Shown here: positions 19,081 to 27,852 of the stretch, in pieces | How the letters are laid out: every line of letters begins with the position of its first letter | Numbering within the stretch: the first letter of the stretch is position 1 | NCBI GenBank assembly: GCA_028819295.1 | Contig: JAPPMA010000106.1 | Location: 62,001-126,000, forward strand | Length of the DNA stretch: 64,000 nt | Source: a bacterium | Lineage (GTDB): Bacteria > Actinomycetota > Acidimicrobiia > Acidimicrobiales > Bin134 | Direction: 5' to 3' | Position numbers and translations under genes: made by a program | Notes under the pieces: generated by a model | The model's input: the letters and a program-made list of their open reading frames with translations, nothing else | Told to the model about the DNA's origin: nothing | Databases searched by the model: none

Positions 19081-21159
19081 ATGGCTTTGGAATCTGTCAA
19101 CACAGGAATCGACACAGACGCTGAGTCTGGGCGATTCATCAACCGCGAGCTCTCGTGGTTGGATTTCAACAGCCGGGTGCTGGCCCAAGCCGAAGACCCG
19201 TCGGTGCCCCTGTTGGAACGGGTCAAGTTCTGCGCCATCTGGTCTTCCAACCTCGATGAGTTCTTCCAGGTTCGGGTGGCCGGGCTCAAAGACCAGCTCG
19301 CCGGCCAATTCACCGGCACCACACCCGACGGCCGTACCGCCGCCCAGCAGCTCCATGAGATCCGCATCGAGGTGGACGCTCAGATAGACCGAGCCGATCG
19401 CTGCTTGAGCGGCCTGACCGTTGACTTGGCCGACGCCGATATCGAGATCCTCAACTGGGACGACTTGGACCACGAAGACCGCAAGTTCCTCTCCGGCGAG
19501 TTTGACGACCGCATCTACCCGGTGCTCACCCCTTTGGCGGTGGACCTCGGCCACCCGTTCCCATATATATCCAATCTTTCGCTGAGCCTGGGCGTGCTGA
19601 TGATCGATCCGGCCGACGGTCATCAGCGGTTTGCCCGCCTCAAGGTTCCGGCCACCTTCGGACGCTTTGTCCGACTGCCCGACGAGCATCGGTTCGTGCC
19701 CATCGAGCAGGTGGTGGCCGCCCACCTTCCGACGCTGTTCCCGGGAATGGAGATCACCGAGACGGTGGCCTTCCGGGTGACCCGCAATGCCGACCTGGCT
19801 GTGGACGAGGGCGAGGCCCAAGATCTGCTGGCCGCGGTGGAGATCGAGTTGCGGCGACGCCGGTTCCGCAGCGTGGTCCGCCTCGAGGTGGAGCGCCTTG
19901 TGTCGTCGGAAATTCGCAGCCTGCTCATCGACGAGCTCGACATCGAGCGCGACGACGTGTACGAAGTCGACACCCTGCTTGAGCTGTCCAGTCTGTGGGA
20001 TCTGTTCGCCGCAGACCGCCCCGACCTCAAGTATCCCGTCTGGCAGCCGGTCAACCCCCTGCCTTCGGCTGCCTCCAGCGACCAGCCGGTGGATTTGTTC
20101 GCCCGCATCCGCGAAGGCAACATCCTGGTCCACCATCCCTACGACTCCTTCACCGCCACGGTTCAGGAGTTCATCTGGCAGGCGGCCAACGACCCCAAGG
20201 TGCTGGCCATCAAGCTCACGCTGTATCGAACCTCGGGGGACAGCCCGATCGTGCGGTCGCTCATCCGGGCCGCGGAGAGCGGCAAGCAGGTGGCGGTGGT
20301 GGTGGAGCTCAAAGCCCGGTTCGACGAGGAGGCCAACATCGAGTGGGCCCGCCGGTTGGAGCAAGCCGGAGTTCATGTGGCCTATGGACTTGTGGGGTTC
20401 AAGGTCCATGCCAAGACCTGTCTGGTGGTGCGGGAGGAATCCGACGGGGTGCGCCGCTACTGCCACATCGGCACCGGCAACTACAACTCCATCACCGCGC
20501 GGGTCTACACCGATCTGGGCCTGTTCACCGCCGACCCCGATGTCGGGGTTGATTTGTCCCAGCTTTTCAACTCCCTGACCGGCTACGGCCGCGACATCCA
20601 ATTCCGCCGCCTGGTGCCCGCACCCCAGGCTCTTCGTCCCACGGTGGCGGAGTTGATCCGCAACGAGGCAGCGCACGGCACCGAGGGCCGGATCATCATG
20701 AAGATGAACAGCCTGGCCGATGCCGACATGGTTGAGGCCCTCTACGAGGCATCCGAGGCCGAAGTGGACATCGACCTGATCGTGAGGGCCATCTGCTGCC
20801 TGCGCCCCGGGGTGCCCGGCATGTCCGACACCATCCGGGTCCGCTCCCTCATCGGCAGGTACCTGGAGCACAGCCGCGTCTACTACTTCGGCAATGGCGA
20901 GGGCGACGGCGCCCCGGCCTACTACATCGGCTCTGCCGACCTCATGCCCCGCAACCTCAACCGCCGTATTGAAGCCCTGGTGGCGGTGGTCGATACCGGC
21001 CTGCGCCACCGGCTCGATCAGGTGCTGGAATTCAACCTCGAAGACGACACTCTGGCCTGGGAGCTCTTGGCTGACGGGAGCTGGCAGCGGACGCGCTCCC
21101 GGGTTGGCTTTGAAGCCCACACCGCCTTCGAGCGTCTCGCTGCGGCCGCCATCCCCTAG
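19081..21159 (+). CDS. ppk1: Polyphosphate kinase 1
   Basis: 692 residues, normal PPK1 size. The N-terminal domain starts RFINRELSWLDFNSRVL. The two catalytic half-domains contain H443 in KVHAKTCLVV (the phosphorylated histidine of the family), H462 in CHIGTGNYNS, and a third histidine in YLEHSRVYYF. It moves the gamma phosphate of ATP onto polyphosphate reversibly. The ppk1 then Nudix order is also found in mycobacteria (ppk1-mutT1), and the pst genes follow, so this is a phosphate-storage and uptake cluster. Confidence 0.97.
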   Translation: MALESVNTGIDTDAESGRFINRELSWLDFNSRVLAQAEDPSVPLLERVKFCAIWSSNLDEFFQVRVAGLKDQLAGQFTGTTPDGRTAAQQLHEIRIEVDAQIDRADRCLSGLTVDLADADIEILNWDDLDHEDRKFLSGEFDDRIYPVLTPLAVDLGHPFPYISNLSLSLGVLMIDPADGHQRFARLKVPATFGRFVRLPDEHRFVPIEQVVAAHLPTLFPGMEITETVAFRVTRNADLAVDEGEAQDLLAAVEIELRRRRFRSVVRLEVERLVSSEIRSLLIDELDIERDDVYEVDTLLELSSLWDLFAADRPDLKYPVWQPVNPLPSAASSDQPVDLFARIREGNILVHHPYDSFTATVQEFIWQAANDPKVLAIKLTLYRTSGDSPIVRSLIRAAESGKQVAVVVELKARFDEEANIEWARRLEQAGVHVAYGLVGFKVHAKTCLVVREESDGVRRYCHIGTGNYNSITARVYTDLGLFTADPDVGVDLSQLFNSLTGYGRDIQFRRLVPAPQALRPTVAELIRNEAAHGTEGRIIMKMNSLADADMVEALYEASEAEVDIDLIVRAICCLRPGVPGMSDTIRVRSLIGRYLEHSRVYYFGNGEGDGAPAYYIGSADLMPRNLNRRIEALVAVVDTGLRHRLDQVLEFNLEDDTLAWELLADGSWQRTRSRVGFEAHTAFERLAAAAIP

Positions 21160-21228
21160 TTTCCCCACCGCGGCCGATCGCGTGGGCATCCGCGTTTTCT
21201 GTGCGTTCAAGCTCTACCATTTATCTTC

Positions 21229-21657
21229 GTGCAGTCTGGAACAGTGGTGGTCGTGCTCGGCGGCGGCGGCCTCATCACTCGGCACAACGACGGCGAGTTG
21301 GAAGTCTTGGTGGTCCACCGGCCCAAACGCCTCGACTGGTCGCTGCCCGCAGGCAAGCTCGATCCAGGCGAGACCTTGGCGGAGTGCGCGCTGCGCGAGG
21401 TGTACGAGGAGACCGGCTACGTCTGCGAACTGGGCCGAGAGCTGGGCTTGGTGGACTACACCGATCGGCGGGGCCGGGCCCGGCAGGTGCATTACTGGGA
21501 AATGGATGCGATTGCCGGCAACTTCACTCCTAATGTCGAGGTGGACGCCATTGCCTGGGTGCCGCTGCTCGAGTCTCTGAATTACTTCACCAATGAGAGT
21601 GATCTCAATATAGTGAGCGCATTTTTGGCGCTGGTAGGCGACAGCGTCTTGGCCTGA
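21229..21657 (+). CDS. Nudix hydrolase next to ppk1
   Basis: 142 residues with a complete Nudix box GKLDPGETLAECALREVYEE followed by TGY (the G-x5-E-x7-REUXEEXGU pattern), binding Mg2+ for cleavage of nucleoside diphosphates linked to another group. The position next to ppk1 matches mycobacterial mutT1, but the second (histidine phosphatase) domain of MutT1 is missing. It starts with GTG and has no clear ribosome site. Likely substrates are oxidised nucleotides or (di)nucleoside polyphosphates. Confidence 0.88.
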   Translation: MQSGTVVVVLGGGGLITRHNDGELEVLVVHRPKRLDWSLPAGKLDPGETLAECALREVYEETGYVCELGRELGLVDYTDRRGRARQVHYWEMDAIAGNFTPNVEVDAIAWVPLLESLNYFTNESDLNIVSAFLALVGDSVLA

Positions 21658-21685
21658 TTGCGTCCGCTCCAAAGCTCTCTTGCCT

Positions 21686-21707
21686 GTTCACCTTGCGTTC
21701 AGACGGT
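21686..21707 (+). promoter_or_regulatory. PHO-box-like direct repeat upstream of pstS
   Basis: GTTCACCTTGC followed directly by GTTCAGACGGT forms two 11-base units starting with GTTCA. This is the unit length and consensus of PhoP boxes described in Streptomyces (GTTCACC-type repeats). It lies about 145 bp before the pstS start. Further GTTCA/ATTCA pairs with the same 11-base step occur at 21770-21785 and 21824-21839. This suggests induction of pst under phosphate limitation. Confidence 0.6.
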
Positions 21708-21733
21708 CGCGGCAGGGCGGAAACCCCCACCTC

Positions 21734-21841
21734 CTAGTTTTTTGGCCGACCCTTTGCGTTGGTCGGTGTGTTCAGCGTGCATTCAAGCTAGTTTTTTGGC
21801 CGACCCTTTGCGTTGGTCGGTGTGTTCAGCGTGCATTCAAG
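21734..21841. repeat. Exact 54-bp tandem duplication in the pstS leader
   Basis: The 54-base unit beginning CTAGTTTTTTGGCCGACC and ending GTGCATTCAAG occurs twice with no mismatch (21734-21787 and 21788-21841). Each copy holds GTTCAGCGTGCATTCA, a PHO-box-like pair. The second copy ends in the pstS ribosome site, so duplication doubles the putative operator and moves it relative to the promoter. Exact identity implies a recent event. Confidence 0.95.
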
Positions 21842-21849
21842 GAGGACTT

Positions 21850-22920
21850 GTGAGGCTGCGGAAACTGCTCGTTCTGATTATCGGGCTGATGACAGCGTTC
21901 GCGCTTGTCGCGGCCGCCTGCGGCAACGACGGCGACGATGGGGGCACAACCCCAAGCACGGCGGGGCAAATTGAATCCGGCGGTGAGAGCGGCGACGGCA
22001 GCCAGTCTGCCGCTGGGGATGAAGCCCCGGCGGGGAGCGTCTCCGGTTCGGTGACGATTTCGGGTTCGTCGACGGTTGAGCCGATCTCGGTGCGGGTGGC
22101 CGAGCTGTTCGAGGACGTGCAACCCGATGTGCATGTGACGGTGGACGGTCCCGGCACCGGCGACGGGTTCAAGCTGTTCTGCGAAGGAGAGACCGACATC
22201 TCCGGCGCATCCCGCCCGATCAAGGACTCCGAGGCCGAGACCTGCGCCGAAAACGGCATCGAACACGTCGAGTTGCGGGTGGGCATCGACGGCATCGCGG
22301 TGATGACCGGCGAGAGCAGCCCGGTGGAGTGTGTGACGTTCAACGACATCTACGGACTGGTCGGCCCTGAGTCCACCGGATTCGGCTCGTGGGCCGACGC
22401 GGGGACGCTGAGCGGCCTGGCCACGTCCAGCCTGCCCGATGCCGATTTGGACATCTATGGCCCGGGAGAGGAGTCGGGGACGTTCGACAGCTTCGTCGAG
22501 ATCGTGTTGGAGGACATCGCCGATGAGCGGGGCCAAGATGCCACCACCCGTCCTGACTACAACGCCAACGCGGATGACAACGTGATCATCCAGGGCATTC
22601 AGTCGGGCGACACCACCTTCGGCTGGGTCGGGTTCGCCTTCGCGGCCCATGCCTCGGGCGTGAAGCTGCTCCAGGTGGACGGCGGCGGCGGCTGCGCTGG
22701 CGCCAACGCCGACACCATCGCCTCGGGCGAGTACCCGGTGTCGCGGGCGCTGTACATCTACGTGAACAAGGCCGAAGCAGCGGAGAATCCGGCATTGACC
22801 GCCTACGTGGAGTACTACCTGAGCGACGAGGGCCTCGGCACCGCGGTCAGCGACGTGGGCTACGTGACCCTCGCCGATGACGCCAAAGGCGCTGCCCGGG
22901 CCAACTGGGCCGGACGATAG
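21850..22920 (+). CDS. pstS: Phosphate-binding lipoprotein PstS
   Basis: 356 residues from a GTG four bases after GGAGG. The signal peptide ends in a lipobox (ALVAAAC, lipid-bearing cysteine at 24), then a Ser/Gly/Asp-rich linker. The mature part has phosphate-binding segments SGSSTVEPIS and GEESGTFDSF, and DISGASRPI. It captures phosphate outside the membrane for PstCAB. First gene of pstSCAB-phoU. Confidence 0.95.
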   Translation: MRLRKLLVLIIGLMTAFALVAAACGNDGDDGGTTPSTAGQIESGGESGDGSQSAAGDEAPAGSVSGSVTISGSSTVEPISVRVAELFEDVQPDVHVTVDGPGTGDGFKLFCEGETDISGASRPIKDSEAETCAENGIEHVELRVGIDGIAVMTGESSPVECVTFNDIYGLVGPESTGFGSWADAGTLSGLATSSLPDADLDIYGPGEESGTFDSFVEIVLEDIADERGQDATTRPDYNANADDNVIIQGIQSGDTTFGWVGFAFAAHASGVKLLQVDGGGGCAGANADTIASGEYPVSRALYIYVNKAEAAENPALTAYVEYYLSDEGLGTAVSDVGYVTLADDAKGAARANWAGR

Positions 22921-22960
22921 GCCGCAGAAGCCAAGTGGCGATGCCGATGACCACTAGCGT

Positions 22961-23911
22961 GTGGACGTGACCGACACCCGGATCGACCCGGCCGGGGAGT
23001 TGACCGTCGAGTCGTTGATGGCCAACCCCCGGCAGGCTCGGAAGGAACGGCTCATCCGCGACTCACTCGGGGCCACCGCACTGGTCTCGGTGCTTATCTC
23101 CGGCCTCATCATCTGGTCGCTGTTCTCTGAGGCTTGGACGTTCATGGTCGAGGTGGACTGGGGCGCGGTGTGGGACATCGGCTGGTTTCCCCGCCGGGGC
23201 ATCTACGACATCAAGACGCTGATCGCAGCCAGCCTCATCATCACCGGCATTGCCATGGTTGTGGCCGGCCCGCTGGGCCTGGGCGCAGCCATCTACCTTT
23301 CGGAATACGCCCGGCCGGGTGTCCGCCGCACTCTCAAGCCCATTCTGGAGATCCTGGCCGGGATTCCCAGCGTGGTGCTCGGCTTCTTCGCCCTGGAGTG
23401 GATAGCCCCCAACGTGGTCAAGACCCTCTTTGGCGGGCCGGCGGCCGGCTCGCTGCTGGCTGCGGGTATCGGGGTGGGGGTGCTGGTGATTCCGCTGGTG
23501 GCGTCCATCTCCGAGGACGCCATGAAGGCCGTGCCCATGTCGTTGCGCGAGGCTTCCTCCGGCTTGGGGGCACGCAAGCTCACCACCACCGTCCGGGTGG
23601 TTCTTCCCGCTGCGGTCTCCGGGTTGATGGCGGCATTCATTGTGGCCGTTTCCCGGGCCCTGGGCGAGACCATGGTGGTGTTCATGGCCGGGGGCGCGGC
23701 CCAAACCGCCGTGTACACGCACGACCCTCTGGACGGCAGCCTCACCATGACGGCGGGAATGACCTCGCTGGCCCGAGGTACCGACAATGTGGTGGGTGAA
23801 GGGCTCACCTTCCAGAGCCTCTTCTTCGTGGGATTGGTGCTGTTCGTGGTGACTTTCGCCTTGAACCTGGTGGCCGACCGGTTTGTCCACCGAGTGAGAG
23901 AGCAGTACTGA
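22961..23911 (+). CDS. pstC: Phosphate ABC transporter permease PstC
   Basis: 316 residues, six predicted membrane helices, and the permease loop with EASSGLGARKLTTTVRVVLPAA, the EAA motif contacting PstB. GTG starts at 22961 and 22967 are both possible. Its stop overlaps the pstA start (TGATG). Forms the channel with PstA. Confidence 0.94.
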   Translation: MDVTDTRIDPAGELTVESLMANPRQARKERLIRDSLGATALVSVLISGLIIWSLFSEAWTFMVEVDWGAVWDIGWFPRRGIYDIKTLIAASLIITGIAMVVAGPLGLGAAIYLSEYARPGVRRTLKPILEILAGIPSVVLGFFALEWIAPNVVKTLFGGPAAGSLLAAGIGVGVLVIPLVASISEDAMKAVPMSLREASSGLGARKLTTTVRVVLPAAVSGLMAAFIVAVSRALGETMVVFMAGGAAQTAVYTHDPLDGSLTMTAGMTSLARGTDNVVGEGLTFQSLFFVGLVLFVVTFALNLVADRFVHRVREQY

Positions 23912-24867
23912 TGGCCAAGGCCAGGCTGATCGGCGATCGCACCAACAAGATGATGGTGCAGGCCATGGAGCGGCGGGCAACTGACGTGCGAGGCCGAGTT
24001 TTCCATGTCACCCTGCTAGTCACCCTGCTGATCTCCCTGTTCATTCTCGCCGTGCTCATCGTGGACGTGGTGATCGACTCTTGGGGCTTTCTCACCGGCC
24101 GACCGGGCGGCTTCTTGTCCGGCACGATGCGCTCCCTCTCCGACGATCCCAAGCTCGGTGTGCACCAAGCCCTGGTGGGCACGTTTTGGATCGCCGTCTT
24201 CGTCGCCGTACTGGCCTTCCCCATCGGCATTGGCGCGGCCATATGGCTAGAGGAATACGCCCTCAAGAACTGGTTCACCCGCTTCATCGAGCTGAACATC
24301 CGCAACCTGGCCGGGGTTCCCTCGATCGTGTACGGCCTGCTCGGGTTGTTCCTGTTCGTGAAAAGCCTGGAAGGTCTCACCGGCGGCAAGTCGATCGCCT
24401 CGGCCGGGATCACTTTGGCCATCCTGGTGCTGCCCATCGTGATCATCACCGCCCAAGAGGCCATCCGAGCCGTGCCCCAGGGCCTCAAGGAGGGGGCCTA
24501 CGGGGTGGGGGCCACCAAGTGGACCATGATCCGCAGCCAGGTGCTTCCCTATGCCGCTCCTGGTATCTTCACTGGGACGCTGCTGTCCATGTCCCGGGGC
24601 ATCGGCGAGGCCGCGCCCCTGCTCTTGGTGGGCGCGGTCAGCGGCCGGCTGGGATCCGACTCCGGGTTCTTCGACCTCAGCTCCGTTACCGCCGAACACT
24701 TCATGGCCATGCCGGTGATAATCGTGGAGTGGGTGCAGAATTCGGGCCGCGATCCGGGCTTTGCCGAGGCCGCGGCGGCAGCCATCGTGGTGCTGCTGGT
24801 GTTCGTTATCCTGATGAATGCGGCAGCCATCATTTTGCGAAACCACTTTGAGAAGAAGAGAGGGTGA
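23911..24867 (+). CDS. pstA: Phosphate ABC transporter permease PstA
   Basis: 318 residues, six membrane helices, EAA-type loop EGAYGVGATKWTMIRSQVLP and the typical PstA segments LNIRNLAGVPSIVYGLLGL and SRGIGEAAPLLLVGA. It pairs with PstC in the membrane. Three bases separate it from pstB. Confidence 0.95.
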   Translation: MAKARLIGDRTNKMMVQAMERRATDVRGRVFHVTLLVTLLISLFILAVLIVDVVIDSWGFLTGRPGGFLSGTMRSLSDDPKLGVHQALVGTFWIAVFVAVLAFPIGIGAAIWLEEYALKNWFTRFIELNIRNLAGVPSIVYGLLGLFLFVKSLEGLTGGKSIASAGITLAILVLPIVIITAQEAIRAVPQGLKEGAYGVGATKWTMIRSQVLPYAAPGIFTGTLLSMSRGIGEAAPLLLVGAVSGRLGSDSGFFDLSSVTAEHFMAMPVIIVEWVQNSGRDPGFAEAAAAAIVVLLVFVILMNAAAIILRNHFEKKRG

Positions 24868-24870
24868 TTC

Positions 24871-25815
24871 GTGGATACTGTCTCTGAGAGCGTATGGACT
24901 GATCGCGTGGAAGCAGCCACTGAGACCATAAGGACCGGCCAGATGGAGCAAGCAGAACCGCAAGCCGCCCCACGCCTCGGCCAGGATCTCGACCGCGCGG
25001 TGCAATCCGACGCCCCGGATGCCACCGGAGACGCGGTGTTCGAGGTAGAAGACCTGAACGTGTACTACGGCGACTTTCGGGCCGTCCAAGATGCCACCTT
25101 TACCGTGTACAAGCGCGAGATAACTGCCATGATCGGCCCATCAGGCTGCGGCAAGACATCGGTGTTGCGCTGCTTCAACCGGATGAACGACCTCATCCCC
25201 ACCGCCCGGGTGGAGGGCCGTCTGGACTTTCACAACGTGCCCATCTACGACCCCCGAGTCGATCCGGTGGAGGTGCGCCGCCGCATCGGCATGGTGTTCC
25301 AGAAGCCCAACCCGTTCCCCAAGTCGGTCTACGACAACATCGCCTTTGGTCCCCGGGTCACCGGGATGGCAAAGAAGAAGAGCGATCTGGACGACATCGT
25401 GGAACGGTCGCTGGGCCGGTCCGCCCTGTGGGACGAAGTCAAGGACCGGCTGAAAGACTCCGCCTTGGGTCTTTCAGGAGGCCAGCAGCAGCGCCTGTGC
25501 ATTGCCCGGGCCATCGCCGTCGATCCCGACGTGCTGTTGATGGACGAACCCTGTTCGGCCCTAGATCCCATCGCCACCACCCGCATCGAAGACCTTATGC
25601 AGGAGATCAAGGACGACTACACAATCGTGATCGTCACCCACAACATGCAGCAGGCCGCCCGCATCAGCAACCGCACGGCATTTTTCACCGCCCAGCTCGA
25701 CTCCACCAACGACCAGAGATGCGGCTTGCTGGTGGAATACGACCGCACAGAGACCATCTTCTCGAATCCCTCCGATGAGCGGACCGAGAACTACGTCACC
25801 GGGCGGTTCGGCTGA
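24871..25815 (+). CDS. pstB: Phosphate ABC transporter ATPase PstB
   Basis: 314 residues, about 50 longer than usual because of a low-complexity N-terminal extension before [13 protein letters not shown]. Walker [10 protein letters not shown] is near residue 90, then [16 protein letters not shown] and the Walker [13 protein letters not shown]. It drives phosphate import by ATP hydrolysis. The extension has no motif; a later start would give a standard length, but no better ribosome site was seen. Confidence 0.95.
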   Translation: MDTVSESVWTDRVEAATETIRTGQMEQAEPQAAPRLGQDLDRAVQSDAPDATGDAVFEVEDLNVYYGDFRAVQDATFTVYKREITAMIGPSGCGKTSVLRCFNRMNDLIPTARVEGRLDFHNVPIYDPRVDPVEVRRRIGMVFQKPNPFPKSVYDNIAFGPRVTGMAKKKSDLDDIVERSLGRSALWDEVKDRLKDSALGLSGGQQQRLCIARAIAVDPDVLLMDEPCSALDPIATTRIEDLMQEIKDDYTIVIVTHNMQQAARISNRTAFFTAQLDSTNDQRCGLLVEYDRTETIFSNPSDERTENYVTGRFG

Positions 25816-25835
25816 GCGATTTCCAGGAGGCCACG

Positions 25836-26534
25836 GTGGGAGAGCTGCGGAAGTCCTTTCACGAAGAACTGGACGAGATCCAGGCTGGCATCGTCCGCAT
25901 GGCCGCGCTGGTAACCGAGGCTGTTCCCAGGGCCACCGAGGCGCTGCTGGAGTCCAACCTGGAGCTGGCCCAGCAGCTCATTACCGCCGACGACCAACTC
26001 GACGATCTGTCGGTACACCTTGAGGAGCGATGCCACCATGTGCTGGCCCTCCAGTCGCCCATGGCCAGTGACCTGCGGGCTCTCAGCAGCGCCCTGCGAT
26101 TGAACGCCGAGCTGGAGAGGTCGGGCGACTTGGCCGTGAACATCGCCAAGGCCACCCGGCGAATCTACGGCACCCGCTATGACGCCACCCTCCGGGGATT
26201 GCTGGTGAGTATGAGCGACGAAGCCTGTCGGCTGATGCGTTTGGCCATCGACTCCTATGTGGACGGCAACGCCGGGCTGGCCGCCGCCCTTGACGACATC
26301 GACGACCAGCTCGACAACTTCAACCGCGAGTGCGTGCAGGCGGTGTTCCAGGCTCACAACGACGGTTGCATCGATCTTCAGGCCGCCGTGCAGCTCTGCC
26401 TGATCAGCCGGTACTACGAGCGTATCGGCGACCATGCAGTCAACATCGGCGAGCGGGTGGTGTACATGGTCACCGGATGGCTCCCCGAGTACACCGGGTC
26501 GGCCCGATTGAAGATCCGACCCGCGCCGCCATAA
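25836..26534 (+). CDS. phoU: Phosphate signalling protein PhoU
   Basis: 232 residues, two helical PhoU repeats with the metal-contacting ERSGDLAVNIAKATRR and ERIGDHAVNIGERVVYM segments. It links PstSCAB transport state to the phosphate sensor kinase and limits phosphate uptake. GTG start with AGGAGG just upstream. No phoR/phoP pair lies in the window. Confidence 0.95.
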   Translation: MGELRKSFHEELDEIQAGIVRMAALVTEAVPRATEALLESNLELAQQLITADDQLDDLSVHLEERCHHVLALQSPMASDLRALSSALRLNAELERSGDLAVNIAKATRRIYGTRYDATLRGLLVSMSDEACRLMRLAIDSYVDGNAGLAAALDDIDDQLDNFNRECVQAVFQAHNDGCIDLQAAVQLCLISRYYERIGDHAVNIGERVVYMVTGWLPEYTGSARLKIRPAPP

Positions 26535-26556
26535 TCCCCGCCATAGTCTTCAAGTT

Positions 26557-27852
26557 GTGATCAACATCCCGTTCTTGCGGCTGGTCAGGGTTCATGCCCT
26601 AGGTGCCGCTGGCGATGCCATGATCACCGTCGCCCTAGCGGGCTCCCTCTTCTTCTCCATCGATCCCAGCGCGGCCCGGCTTCGGGTCACCCTCTACCTG
26701 TTGTTGACAATGGCCCCGTTCGCGGTGGTGGGTCCGCTGATCGGCCCGGCTCTGGACCGCTTTCGGGGCGGACGGCGCCCCATGGTCTTCGCCATCAATG
26801 CCGGGAGGGCATTTTTCGCCTTCTTGATGATCTCCAACATGGATTCGCTGCTGCTGTTCCCCCTTGCCTTCGCCATGCTGGTCCTCCAGAAGAGCTACGG
26901 CGTGGCCAAGGCCTCCATGGTGCCGCTCATCTTGCCGAAGGAGGAGCAGTTTGTGGGGGGCAATGCCCGGTTGGCGCTGGTGGGGAGCGTTTGCGGCTTC
27001 ATCGGGGCTGGTCCTGGGCTGTTGGCCAACCTGCTGGGGGGTTCGTCGTGGACGGTGGGTCTGGCCATGGTGGTCTACATCTTGGCGGCGCTGTCCTCCC
27101 TGTCGCTGCCCCAGGGCCGCATTGTCTCTGAGCAGGCTGACGACGGGGATGCGAGCAAGCTGCGGGGCGTGGACATCCGAAGAGCGGCGACCGCCACCGG
27201 CACCCTGAGGGCCATAGTGGGATTCACCACGTTTCTGGCTGCGTTTGCCCTGAGGGGCGGTGCCGACGATGTGAACCTCTCCGGGGTGGGCAAGGCATTG
27301 GGCGCCGGAGTCCGCCACGCTCTTCAAGGCGACGTGGCCTCTGACGCCAGCCCGGCTTGGAAACTGGGTTTGGTTGCGGCCGCCCTTGTCTGCGGGTTCT
27401 TGGTGGGCTCGCTTCTCGCCCCCCAGCTGCGGGACCGAATTCGCGAGGAGGTGATCATCGCCGCCGCGCTGGTCGCCTTGTTCCTTGTCGGCCTGCTGGC
27501 CGCCTGGGGAGGGGGCTATGGCTCGACCCTGCTGCTCGCTCTTGGCGTGGGGATAGCTGCCAGCGCCGGCAAGCTCTCCTTCGACTCCATCGTGCAGCGC
27601 GACGCCGAGGACGCCAATCACGGGCGGGCGTTTGCCGTCTTCGAAACCCGCTTCCAGATCTTCTGGGTACTCGGCGCGCTCATCCCCGTGGTCATCCCCA
27701 TGCCCGCCCGAGTCGGCTTCGTCCTCATTGCCATCGTCGCCGCGGCCGCGGCTGTGTCCTTCTGGCGGCCGCGAACCCCGGATGGCTCGTTTAGTGGGGA
27801 AGATCGATTCGGGCCAGCCACAGACCGGGGGCGTCAACCTCAGCGGCCGTAG
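26557..27852 (+). CDS. MFS transporter
   Basis: 431 residues with about 10-12 hydrophobic helices. The loop GPALDRFRGGRRPMV between helices 2 and 3 is the MFS motif A region. The overall pattern is that of drug or small-molecule exporters of the MFS_3 type. The substrate cannot be told. Its last 62 bases overlap the convergent DUF2342 gene; the hydrophilic C-terminal tail encoded there is probably not functionally important. Confidence 0.8.
   Translation: MINIPFLRLVRVHALGAAGDAMITVALAGSLFFSIDPSAARLRVTLYLLLTMAPFAVVGPLIGPALDRFRGGRRPMVFAINAGRAFFAFLMISNMDSLLLFPLAFAMLVLQKSYGVAKASMVPLILPKEEQFVGGNARLALVGSVCGFIGAGPGLLANLLGGSSWTVGLAMVVYILAALSSLSLPQGRIVSEQADDGDASKLRGVDIRRAATATGTLRAIVGFTTFLAAFALRGGADDVNLSGVGKALGAGVRHALQGDVASDASPAWKLGLVAAALVCGFLVGSLLAPQLRDRIREEVIIAAALVALFLVGLLAAWGGGYGSTLLLALGVGIAASAGKLSFDSIVQRDAEDANHGRAFAVFETRFQIFWVLGALIPVVIPMPARVGFVLIAIVAAAAAVSFWRPRTPDGSFSGEDRFGPATDRGRQPQRP

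Noticed and set aside
18730-21210. Very long open frame antisense to ppk1
   Set aside because: Composition is typical of the complement of a GC-rich gene; ppk1 on the other strand has all catalytic motifs.
21734-21841. Possible CRISPR or insertion-site repeats before pstS
   Set aside because: Only two adjacent copies without spacer; better explained by tandem duplication of a promoter region.
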